A DNA stretch of 64,000 nucleotides from Streptomyces sp. NBC_00236 (GTDB taxonomy: Bacteria; Actinomycetota; Actinomycetes; Streptomycetales; Streptomycetaceae): assembly GCF_036195045.1 (NCBI RefSeq), contig NZ_CP108100.1, positions 2,294,001 to 2,358,000 on the forward strand, in the 5' to 3' direction. A model generated the notes under the pieces. It was not told where the DNA came from. It ran no database searches and saw only the letters and a list, made by a program, of their open reading frames with translations. This document shows positions 53,665-63,097 of the stretch, one piece after another. Position 1 is the first letter of the stretch, and every line of letters starts with the position of its first letter. Both the position numbers and the translations under genes were made by a program.

Positions 53665-54579
53665 GTGCTCGTACTCGTCGCTCCCGGCCAAGGCGCTCAG
53701 ACGCCCGGCTTCCTGACTCCCTGGCTCGACCTCCCCGGTGCCACCGACCGCATCGCGGCCTGGTCCGACGCCATCGGGCTCGACCTTGCCCACTACGGCA
53801 CCAAGGCTGACGCGGACGAGATCCGCGACACCGCGGTGGCTCAGCCGCTGCTGGTCGCCGCGGGTCTGCTGTCCGCTGCCGCGCTGGATGCTTCTCCGGC
53901 CGTCGTCGCAGGTCACAGCGTGGGTGAAATCACCGCGGCCGCTCTCGCCGGGGTCATCGGCGACGAGGCGGCGCTGCGTTTCGTCCGTACCCGTGGGCTC
54001 GGCATGGCCGAGGCCGCCGCGGTCACCGAGACCGGCATGGCTGCGCTGCTCGGCGGTGACCCCGAGGTCACCGTCCCGCACCTGGAGAAGCTCGGTCTGA
54101 CGCCCGCGAACGTCAACGGGGGCGGCCAGATCGTCGCCGCCGGCACGGCCGCGCAGATCGCCGCGCTCGCCGAGGACAAGCCCGAGGGTGTGCGCCGGGT
54201 CGTCCCGCTCAAGGTCGCCGGCGCGTTCCACACGCATCACATGGCTCCCGCGGTCGAGCGTCTCCGTGAGGCCGCCGCGGCCCTGGAGATCTCCGACCCG
54301 GCCGTGACATATGTCTCGAACGCCGACGGGCAGACCGTCGCCACCGGCGCGGAGGTCATCTCCCGGCTGGTCGGCCAGGTCGCCAACCCGGTCCGCTGGG
54401 ACCTGTGCATGGAGACGTTCAAGGCGCTGGGCGTCACCGCGATCGTCGAGGCCTGCCCCGGCGGCACGCTGACCGGTCTGGCCAAGCGCGCACTGCCCGG
54501 CGTGCAGACCCTCGCGCTCAAGACCCCCGACGACCTCGACGCGGCCCGCGCGCTCATCGCTGAGCACGCAGGCGCCTAA
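53665..54579 (+). CDS. fabD: Malonyl-CoA:ACP transacylase
   Basis: 304 aa from GTG 53665 (VLVLVAPGQGAQTPGFL), preceded by GAGAGAG; a GTG two codons earlier is possible. The nucleophile elbow is AGHSVGE with Ser85, and the catalytic His is in KVAGAFHTHHM at about 190. It loads malonyl groups onto ACP for fatty acid and, in Streptomyces, polyketide synthesis. First gene of the fabD-fabH-acpP-fabF operon, under FasR. Confidence 0.97.
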   Translation: MLVLVAPGQGAQTPGFLTPWLDLPGATDRIAAWSDAIGLDLAHYGTKADADEIRDTAVAQPLLVAAGLLSAAALDASPAVVAGHSVGEITAAALAGVIGDEAALRFVRTRGLGMAEAAAVTETGMAALLGGDPEVTVPHLEKLGLTPANVNGGGQIVAAGTAAQIAALAEDKPEGVRRVVPLKVAGAFHTHHMAPAVERLREAAAALEISDPAVTYVSNADGQTVATGAEVISRLVGQVANPVRWDLCMETFKALGVTAIVEACPGGTLTGLAKRALPGVQTLALKTPDDLDAARALIAEHAGA

Positions 54580-54592
54580 GGAGCCCGAGAGC

Positions 54593-55594
54593 ATGTCGAA
54601 GATCAAGCCCAGCCAGGGCGCCCCGTACGCGCGGATCATGGGTGTGGGCGGCTACCGCCCGACCCGTGTCGTGCCCAACGAGGTGATCCTCGAGACGATC
54701 GACTCGTCCGACGAGTGGATCCGCTCCCGGTCCGGCATCGCCACCCGCCACTGGGCCTCCGACGAGGAGACCGTGGCCGCGATGTCCGTCGAGGCGTCCG
54801 GCAAGGCCATCGCCGACGCCGGGATCACGCCGGAGCAGATCGGCGCGGTCATCGTCTCCACCGTCTCGCACTTCAAGCAGACCCCGGCCATCGCGACCGA
54901 GATCGCCCACAAGATCGGTGCGGGCAAGCCCGCCGCCTTCGACATCTCGGCCGGCTGCGCGGGCTTCGGCTACGGCCTGACGCTCGCCAAGGGCATGATC
55001 GTCGAGGGCTCGGCCGAGTACGTACTCGTCATCGGCGTGGAGCGGCTGAGCGACCTCACCGACCTGAGCGACCGCGCGACGGCGTTCCTGTTCGGCGACG
55101 GCGCCGGTGCGGTCATCGTCGGCCCCTCCCAGGTGCCCGCCATAGGCCCGACGGTCTGGGGCTCCGAGGGCGACAAGTCCGAGACGATCAAGCAGACCGT
55201 GGCGTGGGACACCTTCCACGCCGACCGTCCGGAGAAGTTCCCGGCCATCACGCAGGAGGGCCAGGCGGTCTTCCGCTGGGCCGTCTTCGAGATGGCGAAG
55301 GTCGCCCAGCAGGCGCTGGACGCGGCCGGGATCGCCCCGGCAGACCTGGACGTCTTCATTCCGCACCAGGCCAACATGCGGATCATCGACTCGATGGTGA
55401 AGACACTGAAGCTGCCGGAGCACGTCACGGTCGCCCGTGACGTGGAAACCACCGGCAACACCTCCGCCGCCTCGATTCCGCTCGCAATGGAGCGGCTCCT
55501 GGCGACCGGTCAGGCGAAGAGCGGCGACACCGCGCTCGTCATCGGCTTCGGGGCGGGTCTCGTCTACGCCGCGACGGTCGTTACCCTCCCCTAG
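54593..55594 (+). CDS. fabH: 3-oxoacyl-ACP synthase III (KAS III)
   Basis: 333 aa. Catalytic triad: Cys122 in DISAGCAGFGYGL, His258 in IPHQANMRI and Asn289 in TTGNTSAASIPLA. It condenses a branched or straight acyl-CoA starter with malonyl-ACP to begin each fatty acid; in Streptomyces it prefers isobutyryl- and methylbutyryl-CoA. ATG 54593 is 13 bp after the fabD stop and follows GGAG. It sets the starter choice of the pathway. Confidence 0.97.
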   Translation: MSKIKPSQGAPYARIMGVGGYRPTRVVPNEVILETIDSSDEWIRSRSGIATRHWASDEETVAAMSVEASGKAIADAGITPEQIGAVIVSTVSHFKQTPAIATEIAHKIGAGKPAAFDISAGCAGFGYGLTLAKGMIVEGSAEYVLVIGVERLSDLTDLSDRATAFLFGDGAGAVIVGPSQVPAIGPTVWGSEGDKSETIKQTVAWDTFHADRPEKFPAITQEGQAVFRWAVFEMAKVAQQALDAAGIAPADLDVFIPHQANMRIIDSMVKTLKLPEHVTVARDVETTGNTSAASIPLAMERLLATGQAKSGDTALVIGFGAGLVYAATVVTLP

Positions 55595-55656
55595 GCACAC
55601 CGGGTCTTTTCGCCCGGTCGCCCGAACCCAGCAGATATCACCGAAGGAGCGCCAAC

Positions 55657-55905
55657 ATGGCCGCCACGCAGGAAGAGATCGTCACCGGTCTCGCCGAGAT
55701 CGTCAACGAGATCGCCGGTATCCCGGTCGAGGACGTCCAGCTGGACAAGTCCTTCACCGACGACCTGGACGTCGACTCGCTGTCCATGGTCGAGGTCGTC
55801 GTCGCCGCCGAGGAGCGCTTCGACGTCAAGATCCCCGACGAGGACGTCAAGAACCTCAAGACGGTCGGCGACGCCGCCGACTACATCCTCAAGCACCAGG
55901 GCTGA
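55657..55905 (+). CDS. acpP: Acyl carrier protein
   Basis: 82 aa acidic four-helix protein. The phosphopantetheine serine is Ser41 in DLDVDSLSMVEVV. It carries acyl intermediates through the fab cycle. GAAGGAG lies 8 bp upstream of ATG 55657. The family starts MAATQEEIVTGLAEIVNEIAG here. Position between fabH and fabF is the standard Streptomyces order. Confidence 0.97.
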   Translation: MAATQEEIVTGLAEIVNEIAGIPVEDVQLDKSFTDDLDVDSLSMVEVVVAAEERFDVKIPDEDVKNLKTVGDAADYILKHQG

Positions 55906-55981
55906 TCCCAGCCGAGCTGTGTCGCCACCCGGCGGTGGCGCCGCTGATTCACGACCCTCTACACGTGGAGAAGATTTTCCA

Positions 55982-57244
55982 GTGAGCTCGACCAATCGCA
56001 CCGTGGTCGTCACCGGTATCGGCGCAACCACTCCGCTGGGTGGCGATTCCGCATCGACCTGGGAAGGTCTGATGGCCGGCCGTTCCGGCGTCAAGCCTCT
56101 TGAGGGCGAACGTTTCGCCGAACTGCCTGTCCGGATCGCGGCCCTCGCGGCCGTCGACCCGGGCGACGTCCTGCCCCGCCCGCTCGCCCGCAAGCTGGAC
56201 CGCTCGGCGCAGTTCGCGCTGATCGCGTCCCGTGAGGCGTGGGCGGACGCGGGCTTCACCGGCCCTGCCGGTGAGGACGAGAAGATCCGCCCCGAGCGGC
56301 TGGGTTCGGTCATCGCCTCCGGTATCGGCGGCGTGATCACCCTGCTCGACCAGTACGACGTGCTGAAGGAGAAGGGCGTACGCCGCGTCTCCCCGCACAC
56401 CGTGCCCATGCTCATGCCCAACGGCCCGGCCGCCAACGTGGGTATCGAGGTGAACGCCCAGGCGGGCGTCCACACCCCGGTGTCCGCCTGCGCGTCGGGT
56501 GCCGAGGCCATCGGCTACGCCGTCGAGATGATCCGTACCGGCCGTGCCGACGTGGTCCTCGCCGGTGGCACCGAGGCGGCGATCCACCCGCTGCCGATCG
56601 CCGCGTTCGCCAACATGATGGCGATGTCCAAGAGCAACGACGAGCCCGAGAAGGCCTCGCGCCCGTACGACACGGGCCGGGACGGCTTCGTCCTCGGCGA
56701 GGGCGCCGGTGTCGTCGTCCTGGAGTCCGCGGAGCACGCCGCCGCGCGTGGCGCCCGGGTCTACTGCGAGGTCCTGGGCCAGGGGCTGTCCGCGGACGCC
56801 CACCACATCGCCCAGCCCGAACCGACCGGGCGCGGCATCGCCACGGCGATGCAGAACCTGCTGGACCAGACGGACCTCAAGCCGTCCGAGGTCGTGCACC
56901 TCAACGCGCACGCCACGTCCACGCCGCAGGGTGACATCGCGGAGCTGAAGGCACTGCGCAAGGTCCTGGGCGATGATCTGGACCACGTCGCGATCTCGGC
57001 GACGAAGTCGATGACGGGGCACCTGCTCGGTGGCGCGGGCGGTATCGAGACCGTGGCGACCGTGCTGGCCCTGCACCACCGGATGGCTCCGCCGACCATC
57101 AACGTCGAGCACCTCGACGAGGCGGTCGAGGCGGACATCGTGCGCGACGATCCCCGTCCGCTGCCGGAGGGTCCGATCGCGGCGATCAACAACTCGTTCG
57201 GGTTCGGCGGGCACAACGTGGTGCTGGCGTTCCGTAGCGTGTGA
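55982..57244 (+). CDS. fabF: 3-oxoacyl-ACP synthase II (KAS II)
   Basis: 420 aa from GTG 55982. Catalytic Cys170 is in TPVSACASGAEAI; the two His lie in LNAHATSTPQGD and KSMTGHLLGGAGG. It elongates acyl-ACP by condensing with malonyl-ACP. Last gene of the fab operon; a strong hairpin 17 bp after the stop ends the transcript. The start has GGAG about 12 bp ahead. Confidence 0.97.
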   Translation: MSSTNRTVVVTGIGATTPLGGDSASTWEGLMAGRSGVKPLEGERFAELPVRIAALAAVDPGDVLPRPLARKLDRSAQFALIASREAWADAGFTGPAGEDEKIRPERLGSVIASGIGGVITLLDQYDVLKEKGVRRVSPHTVPMLMPNGPAANVGIEVNAQAGVHTPVSACASGAEAIGYAVEMIRTGRADVVLAGGTEAAIHPLPIAAFANMMAMSKSNDEPEKASRPYDTGRDGFVLGEGAGVVVLESAEHAAARGARVYCEVLGQGLSADAHHIAQPEPTGRGIATAMQNLLDQTDLKPSEVVHLNAHATSTPQGDIAELKALRKVLGDDLDHVAISATKSMTGHLLGGAGGIETVATVLALHHRMAPPTINVEHLDEAVEADIVRDDPRPLPEGPIAAINNSFGFGGHNVVLAFRSV

Positions 57245-57260
57245 TCTTTCGCGCCTGTAC

Positions 57261-57303
57261 GCGTGAAGCCCGTCTCTCCCGTGAGGAGAGGCGGGCTTCA
57301 CGC
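57261..57303 (+). terminator. Terminator of the fab operon
   Basis: Nineteen-bp arms GCGTGAAGCCCGTCTCTCC (57261-57279) and GGAGAGGCGGGCTTCACGC (57285-57303) with one G-T pair around a 5-nt loop, 17 bp after the fabF stop. Confidence 0.9.
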
Positions 57304-57320
57304 TTGGCGCGGGCCTTTTC

Positions 57321-57377
57321 GGGGGCTCCGCCCCCGGACCCCCGCTCCTCAATCGCCGGAGGGGCTTGATTTGGGCT
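57321..57377. repeat. Streptomyces dispersed intergenic repeat
   Basis: The pattern GGGGGCTCCGCCCCCGGACC followed by CCCGCTCCTCAATCGCCGGA and GGGGCTTGAT is widely scattered between Streptomyces genes, as REP-like elements. GGGGGCTCCGCCCCC is itself a small stem. Confidence 0.8.
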
Positions 57378-57429
57378 GATCTCCTCTTGGAAGGCCGTAT
57401 TCAGCCACGCCAGGAGAGCCCCGGCAACG

Positions 57430-57924
57430 TCACACCACCTGGTGCAGCCACCGCACCGGCGCGCCCTCGCCCGCGTGGCGGAAGGATTCCAGCTCGTCGT
57501 CCCACGGCTTGCCCAGGAGCTTGGCGATCTCGCCCTCCAGGTCGCTCTCGCCGCTCAACGACCGTGCCAGCGCGGCCCTCAGCCGGTCCTCGGGGACCAG
57601 GATGTCGCCGTGCATGCCGGTGACGGCGTGGAAGATGCCGAGTCCGGGCGTGGAGCTGTAGCGCTCGCCCTCCGCGGTCGGCGAGGGTTCCGCCGTCACC
57701 TCGAAGCGCAGCAGATCCCAGCCGCGCAGCGCGGAGGCCAGTTTCGACGCCGTGCCCGGGCTGGCCTGCCAGGAGAATTCGGAGCGCCAGGTGCCGGGTG
57801 CGGCCGGCTGTCTGATCCAGTCGAGCTGGACCCGCACGCCGAGTACGCCCCCCACCGCCCATTCGACGTGGGGGCAGAGCGCGCGCGGGGCTGAGTGGAC
57901 GTACAGGACTCCACGTGTCGTCAC
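57430..57924 (-). CDS. DUF3145 protein
   Basis: 164 aa, standard length. MTTRGVLYVHSAPRALCPHVEWAVGG, FSWQASPGTASKLASALRGWDLLRFEVTAEPSP and GLGIFHAVTGMHGDILVPEDRLRAAL mark the family, which is limited to actinobacteria and has no established function. In S. coelicolor it sits beside fabF (SCO2391), as here, read in the opposite direction. Cytoplasmic; a link to the fatty acid operon is positional only. Confidence 0.93.
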   Translation of the reverse strand: MTTRGVLYVHSAPRALCPHVEWAVGGVLGVRVQLDWIRQPAAPGTWRSEFSWQASPGTASKLASALRGWDLLRFEVTAEPSPTAEGERYSSTPGLGIFHAVTGMHGDILVPEDRLRAALARSLSGESDLEGEIAKLLGKPWDDELESFRHAGEGAPVRWLHQVV

Positions 57925-58285
57925 CGGGACCTCCAGTGTGGGACGAGGTTCGCCTTCCCCAGCGGCCTCGCGCCCGTACTGCCTCTTTTCGGCCGACTTC
58001 CCGAAGCTGTCATCAGTAAACAGTATCGGGAGTTAATGTCCGGAGAAGGGAGGGTATGTGACGTGATGTGAAGTTCGAGGGCCACCCGAGTGGAGCCGGG
58101 CAGCCGAAGGAACCACTGGTTCGACGGGGAAAAGCTACCGTGCGGCGGCGTCCGAGGTGTGACGTACCGTCGGTCCCGGGCCCATGATTCGCTCAGCATT
58201 CACCCTGCGGAGCACGCGGGCCCGCCGACCGGTGCCGCACGGGTGTGCCGGAGGCATGGGACAGGAACAGGAGGGGACGAGGGCA
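57925..58285. other. Intergenic region, no gene seen
   Basis: About 360 bp between the divergent DUF3145 and lipase genes. It should contain both promoters. I see no repeat or coding pattern. Confidence 0.4.
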
Positions 58286-59200
58286 ATGCCGGATCGCTCC
58301 GTACGGCACCGTTCGCGCACCGCACTGGCCGCACTGGCCGCCGTGACGTTCCTCGGCACGGCCGTCCTGACGGGCTGTGACTCCGGGCCCGACGGGACGA
58401 CGAAGGGCGCGAAGGCGGACGCGGGCCGGAAACCGGCCGCCGCACCGCTCTGGGACCGCAGTCCGGAATCGGTCGCCGCTGTCGGGGACTCCATCACTCG
58501 CGGCTTCGACGCCTGTTCGGTACTGGCCGACTGTCCCGAGGCCTCTTGGGCGACCGGCACGGACAGCTCGGTGCGCAGCCTGGCGGTACGTCTCCTCGGC
58601 GCGTCGGGCGCCGCCGACCGCAGCTGGAACCACGCCGAGACGGGCGCCAGGATCGCCCAGCTGCCGGAGCAGATGGCGCTGGCCGCGCAGGAGGACCCTG
58701 ATCTGGTGACGGTGATGATCGGTGCGAACGACGCCTGCCGGGACTCCGTGCGGACCATGACTCCGGTGGCGGACTTCCGGGCGTCGTTCGAGGCGTCGCT
58801 GCGTCAGCTGCGCAGCGCGGCGCCGAAGACACAGGTGTACGTGTCGAGCGTGCCGGACCTCAAGCGGCTCTGGTCGACGGGCCGGGTCAATCAGCTGGGC
58901 AAGCAGATCTGGAAGCTGGGCATCTGCAAGTCGATGCTGGGTGACGCGGACAACATGGGGGCCTCCGCGGTGGCCCGGCGCACGGCGGTGCAGGACCGTG
59001 TCGTCGCGTACAACGAGGTCCTGCGCGAGGTGTGCGCGAAGGACCGGCGCTGCCGTTACGACGGCGGGGCGGTGTTCGACTACCGGTTCACCGGCAAGCA
59101 GCTCAGCCAGTGGGACTGGTTCCATCCGGGGCGCAACGGGCAGGCCCGGCTCGCCGAGATCGCCTACCGCAATGTCACGGCGGCACGGCCTCCGGGCTAA
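58286..59200 (+). CDS. SGNH/GDSL-family lipase, lipoprotein
   Basis: 304 aa from ATG 58286, after GGAGGGG. A lipobox AVLTGC follows a hydrophobic segment, so it is membrane-anchored on the outside. Catalytic blocks: GDSITRG (Ser69), IGANDAC and the C-terminal WDWFHPGRNGQ with Asp and His. It cleaves esters, perhaps of lipids. Two CRDS/CRYD Cys-containing segments may form disulfides. Read together with the downstream epimerase, 11 bp apart. Confidence 0.93.
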   Translation: MPDRSVRHRSRTALAALAAVTFLGTAVLTGCDSGPDGTTKGAKADAGRKPAAAPLWDRSPESVAAVGDSITRGFDACSVLADCPEASWATGTDSSVRSLAVRLLGASGAADRSWNHAETGARIAQLPEQMALAAQEDPDLVTVMIGANDACRDSVRTMTPVADFRASFEASLRQLRSAAPKTQVYVSSVPDLKRLWSTGRVNQLGKQIWKLGICKSMLGDADNMGASAVARRTAVQDRVVAYNEVLREVCAKDRRCRYDGGAVFDYRFTGKQLSQWDWFHPGRNGQARLAEIAYRNVTAARPPG

Positions 59201-59211
59201 AGTTCGCGATC

Positions 59212-60210
59212 ATGGACACGGGTTCGAACACGGTGATGCGTACGGAACACTTCGGCACCCTCGGGGACGGCACAGCCGTTGACCGCTGGACGCTGGAACG
59301 CGGTGGCACGCGGGTCCGGTTGCTGACGTACGGCGCCGTCGTGCAGTCGGTCGAGGTGCCCGACCGGGACGGCGCACGGGCCGGGGTGGCGCTCGGGCTG
59401 CCGGATCTCGCCTCGTACCAGCGGTACACCGGGCCGTACTTCGGGGCGCTGGTCGGGCGGTACGCGAACCGGATCGGCGGGGCGGCGTTCGTGCTCGACG
59501 GGCGGACGTATCAGGTCACGCGCAACGAGGGCCGCAACCATGTGCACGGCGGGACCACCGGCTTCGACAAGCGGGTGTGGGACGCCCGCGAGATCGCCGG
59601 CGGGGTGGAGCTGTCCCTGGTCGCGGCGGACGGCGAGGAGGGCTTCCCGGGGCGGCTGGAGGTCTCGGTGGCGTACACCCTGGACGAGGACGGGGCGCTG
59701 CGGATCGCGTACCGGGCGACGACGGACGCGCCGACCGTGCTGAACCTGACCAACCACACGTACTGGAACCTGGCGGGCGCCGAATCCGGCAGTGCGCTCG
59801 GCCAGCGGCTGCGGATCGCGGCCGGGCGGATCACCCCGGCCGACGCGGAGTCCCTGCCGACGGGCGAGTTCCTGCCGGTGGACGGGACGCGGTTCGACTT
59901 CCGGGAGCCGCGGCCGGTCTCCAAGGAGTACGACCACAACTTCGTGCTGGACGAGGACGTGACGGGCCCGGTCGCCGAGCTGTACGACGAGGTGTCGGGG
60001 CGGGTCCTGACCGTCACGACGACGGAGCCGGGCCTGCAGCTGTACACGGCGGACCACTTCGGGGGACGGCCGTTCGTCCCGTGCGCCGGGATCGCCCTGG
60101 AGACCCAGCACTTCCCGGACTCGCCGAACCGGCCGGAGTTCCCGAGCACGGTGCTGCGGCCGGGCGAGGAGTTCGTCTCGACGACGGTGTACGGCTTCTC
60201 GGTGCGCTGA
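59212..60210 (+). CDS. galM: Aldose 1-epimerase (galactose mutarotase)
   Basis: 332 aa. Signatures: VGRYANRIGGAAFVLDGRTYQVTRNEGRNHVHGG, LNLTNHTYWNLAG with the catalytic His, and CAGIALETQHFPDSPNRPEFP with the catalytic Glu. It interconverts alpha and beta anomers of sugars. ATG 59212 or ATG 59236 is the start. It lies 11 bp after the lipase gene; the link may only be transcriptional. Confidence 0.93.
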   Translation: MDTGSNTVMRTEHFGTLGDGTAVDRWTLERGGTRVRLLTYGAVVQSVEVPDRDGARAGVALGLPDLASYQRYTGPYFGALVGRYANRIGGAAFVLDGRTYQVTRNEGRNHVHGGTTGFDKRVWDAREIAGGVELSLVAADGEEGFPGRLEVSVAYTLDEDGALRIAYRATTDAPTVLNLTNHTYWNLAGAESGSALGQRLRIAAGRITPADAESLPTGEFLPVDGTRFDFREPRPVSKEYDHNFVLDEDVTGPVAELYDEVSGRVLTVTTTEPGLQLYTADHFGGRPFVPCAGIALETQHFPDSPNRPEFPSTVLRPGEEFVSTTVYGFSVR

Positions 60211-60347
60211 GGCGGCATCGGCAGAGCTTGGCTGACCTGCGGGAACGCCGATATTACAAGATCGTTAAGCACCACCTGCGGGTGATTCCGGATGATCTAC
60301 GCGCGTCCGCGTAATGCGCCCCGTCCCGCGCCCCCCAGGGTGACCGC

Positions 60348-62276
60348 ATGACTTCCAAGCCTGCCGAACCGACCTCCGGCCTGCCCTCCAGGCGCACCCT
60401 CATCGCGGGTGCCGCCGCAGGTGCCGCCGCTCTTGCCACCACCGCCGTGACCACGGCCGACGCCGCCTCACCGGGCTCCCTCACGGCCCCGGCTGCCGCC
60501 CCCGGCTCCGACTGGGACGCCTGCCTGACCGTCGCCCGCGCCATCCTCGTCCACGACGAGCAGGACAAGCCGCTGGTACCGCACTACCGTGACGTCCTGC
60601 TCTCCAAGGGGCTGCCGCGCAGCCGCAAGGCCCCGAAGAAGGTGCTGATCGTCGGCGCGGGCCCGGCCGGGCTCACCGCCGCCCATCTGCTCCGCGAGGC
60701 CGGGCACACCGTCACCGTGATCGAGGCCAACGGCAACCGCGTCGGCGGCCGGATCAAGACCTTCCGCAACGGCGGCCACGAGAACGCGAAGTCGCCCTTC
60801 GCCGACCCCAAGCAGTACGCCGAGGCCGGGGCGATGCGGATCCCCGACAGCCACCCGCTCGTCACCGGGCTCATGGACGGCTTCGAGCTGAAGCGCCGCC
60901 GCTTCCACCTCGTCGACGTCGACGCCGCGGGCAAGCCCGTCAACCACACCTGGATCCACGTCAACGGCATCCGGGTCCGCAAGGCGGACTACGCGCAGAA
61001 GCCGCAGGCGGTCAACCGGTCCTTCGGGGTTCCGGCCGCCTTCGAGGACAAGACCGCCTCGGCCATCGTGCGGGAGGCCTTCGCCCCCGTACGCAAGGAG
61101 TTCGAGGGCAAGGAGGGTTCCGAGCTCGTCCAGGGCTGGGCCCGGGTCATCGAGCGGTACGGCCACTGGTCGATGTTCCGCTTCCTGACCGAGGCGGCCA
61201 AGCTGGACGAGCGCACCATCGACCTCATCGGCACGGTCGAGAACCTCACCTCGCGGCTCCCGCTCGCCTTCGTGCACAGCTTCATCGGGGCTTCCCTGAT
61301 CAGCCCGGACACCGCGTTCTACGAACTGCCCGACGGCACGGCGACGCTGGCCGACGCCATGTACGCGCGGGTGAAGGACCTGGTGCGGCTGGACCGCCGG
61401 GCCGCCAGGATCAGCCACGGGAAGGACGGCGTCCGGGTCGAGACGGTGTCGGAGGGCCGTGACGGCAAGGTCGTCCGGGAGACCTTCACCGGGGACCGGG
61501 CGATCATCACCGTGCCGTTCTCCGGCCTGCGGCACGTCCCGGTCACACCGCCGCTCTCGTACGGCAAGCGGCGGGCGATCACCGAGGTCCACTACGACAC
61601 CGCCACCAAGGTGCTGCTCGAATTCAGCCGCCGCTGGTGGGAGTTCGAGGAGAAGGACTGGAAGCGGGAGCTGGAGAAGGTCCGGCCCGGACTGTACGAC
61701 GCTTACCGGCTCGGCAAGGCGCCGGCCGACGGCTCACTGCTGGGCGCGCACCCCTCCGTACCGTCCGGACACATTCCGCCCAACCAGCGCGTGCACTACG
61801 CGGCGTACCGCGCGACCTCCCGCAACCAGCCCGAGGCGGCCCATGTCATCGGCGGCGGATCGGTCACCGACAACGCCAACCGCTTCATGTACCAGCCCTC
61901 CCACCCGGTCGAGGGCAGCAGGGGCGGGGTCCTGCTCGCCTCGTACAGCTGGGCCGACGACGCACTGAAGTGGGACTCCCTGGACGACGACGAGCGCTAC
62001 CCGCACGCCCTGGGCGGGGTCCAGGACGTGTACGGGCAGCGCATCGAGGTCTTCTACACGGGAGCCGGTGCCACGCAGTCGTGGATGCGCGACCCGTACG
62101 CGTACGGCGAGGCGTCCGTCCTGCTGCCCGGCCAGCACACCGAACTGCTCGCCGATGTGCGGTCGGTCGAGGGACCGTTGCACTTCGCGGGCTGCCACAC
62201 GTCCGTCAAGCCCGCCTGGATCGAGGGGGCGTTGGAGTCCGCCGTACGCACCGCGCTGGAGGTGCACGGAAGCTGA
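60348..62276 (+). CDS. Flavin amine oxidase / L-amino-acid oxidase-like (Tat-exported)
   Basis: 642 aa. A Tat signal ([23 protein letters not shown]) exports it. FAD binding is by [39 protein letters not shown], and the C terminus [23 protein letters not shown] is the second FAD contact of the amine oxidase fold. Middle domain features ([18 protein letters not shown] and [11 protein letters not shown]) resemble L-amino-acid oxidases. It would oxidise amino acids outside the membrane to keto acids with H2O2; substrate unknown. Confidence 0.92.
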   Translation: MTSKPAEPTSGLPSRRTLIAGAAAGAAALATTAVTTADAASPGSLTAPAAAPGSDWDACLTVARAILVHDEQDKPLVPHYRDVLLSKGLPRSRKAPKKVLIVGAGPAGLTAAHLLREAGHTVTVIEANGNRVGGRIKTFRNGGHENAKSPFADPKQYAEAGAMRIPDSHPLVTGLMDGFELKRRRFHLVDVDAAGKPVNHTWIHVNGIRVRKADYAQKPQAVNRSFGVPAAFEDKTASAIVREAFAPVRKEFEGKEGSELVQGWARVIERYGHWSMFRFLTEAAKLDERTIDLIGTVENLTSRLPLAFVHSFIGASLISPDTAFYELPDGTATLADAMYARVKDLVRLDRRAARISHGKDGVRVETVSEGRDGKVVRETFTGDRAIITVPFSGLRHVPVTPPLSYGKRRAITEVHYDTATKVLLEFSRRWWEFEEKDWKRELEKVRPGLYDAYRLGKAPADGSLLGAHPSVPSGHIPPNQRVHYAAYRATSRNQPEAAHVIGGGSVTDNANRFMYQPSHPVEGSRGGVLLASYSWADDALKWDSLDDDERYPHALGGVQDVYGQRIEVFYTGAGATQSWMRDPYAYGEASVLLPGQHTELLADVRSVEGPLHFAGCHTSVKPAWIEGALESAVRTALEVHGS

Positions 62277-62280
62277 CCGC

Positions 62281-63054
62281 TCAGGGGCGCGGGGGCGGCG
62301 GCTCCGTCCCCACGCTCTCCTCCCCCACCAGGTCGCGCGCCAGCAGCGTCGCCCCCGCGACGGCCCCCGGCATCAGGAACACGGCGACGAACGGGACCAG
62401 GAACGCGAGCCCGAGCGGGACGCCGAAGCCGAGGATCAGCAGCCGGCGGCCGCGCAGCAGGACGAGCCGGTCCTTCAGCACCATGCCGCGGCGCTGGAGC
62501 GCGACGGCGGTGAGTTCCTCGGCGAGGAAGTACCCCGTGACACAGAACCCAAGGATCGGGACGACGGTCTGCCCCGCGACCGGAACGAATCCGAGGGCGA
62601 AGAGCAGGACGGCGTACAGCGCGACGCGCACCAGGATGCGCACGCTGTCACGGGCGGAGATCCACAGCTCCTGCCACAGCGGCAGCCCGGACTCAGGGGC
62701 CTTGCCTCCCTCGGCGCGGTCCACCTCCTCGGAGAGCGACTCGTAGAAGGGCTGCCCGACAAGCAGGGTCACCGCCGTGAACGTGATGACGGCGAGGAAG
62801 AGGCCGAAGGCGAAGACCAGCACGGTCAGGGTGTTGCGGAGCAGGCCGAGCCAGGGCGAGGACCAGTCGTCGGCGAACGGGGTCGCCCAGTCCGCCAGGT
62901 CGTCGGCCCCGTAGCCGAGGCCGACGAGGGCGCCCGCGTACAGCACGAGGGTGATCAGGCCGGGCAGCAGCCCGAGGCCGAACCATCTGCCGTGCCAGAC
63001 GACCCAGCGCTGTCCCTTGATCAGATGGCCGAGGCCCGCCCCGAGATCACGCAT
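62281..63054 (-). CDS. EI24 domain membrane protein
   Basis: 257 aa with about five membrane helices. The EI24/CysZ region reads GHLIKGQRWVVWHGRWFGLGLLPGLITLVLYAG at the N terminus and continues with LLVGQPFYESLSEEVDRAEGG and FALGFVPVAGQTVVPILGF. The family includes CysZ sulfate permeases and eukaryotic EI24. It reads left and converges with the amine oxidase gene, 4 bp apart. Transport of sulfate is possible but not shown. Confidence 0.9.
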   Translation of the reverse strand: MRDLGAGLGHLIKGQRWVVWHGRWFGLGLLPGLITLVLYAGALVGLGYGADDLADWATPFADDWSSPWLGLLRNTLTVLVFAFGLFLAVITFTAVTLLVGQPFYESLSEEVDRAEGGKAPESGLPLWQELWISARDSVRILVRVALYAVLLFALGFVPVAGQTVVPILGFCVTGYFLAEELTAVALQRRGMVLKDRLVLLRGRRLLILGFGVPLGLAFLVPFVAVFLMPGAVAGATLLARDLVGEESVGTEPPPPRP

Positions 63055-63097
63055 GGCGTCAGCGTAACGGGACCGGGGGCGGGCCCCTGTGCGGAGG

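Noticed and set aside
52846..54579. Long plus-strand frame that merges fasR antiphase DNA into fabD
   Set aside because: fabD homologs begin at VLVLVAPGQGAQ; the part before 53665 is the fasR gene read in a wrong frame.
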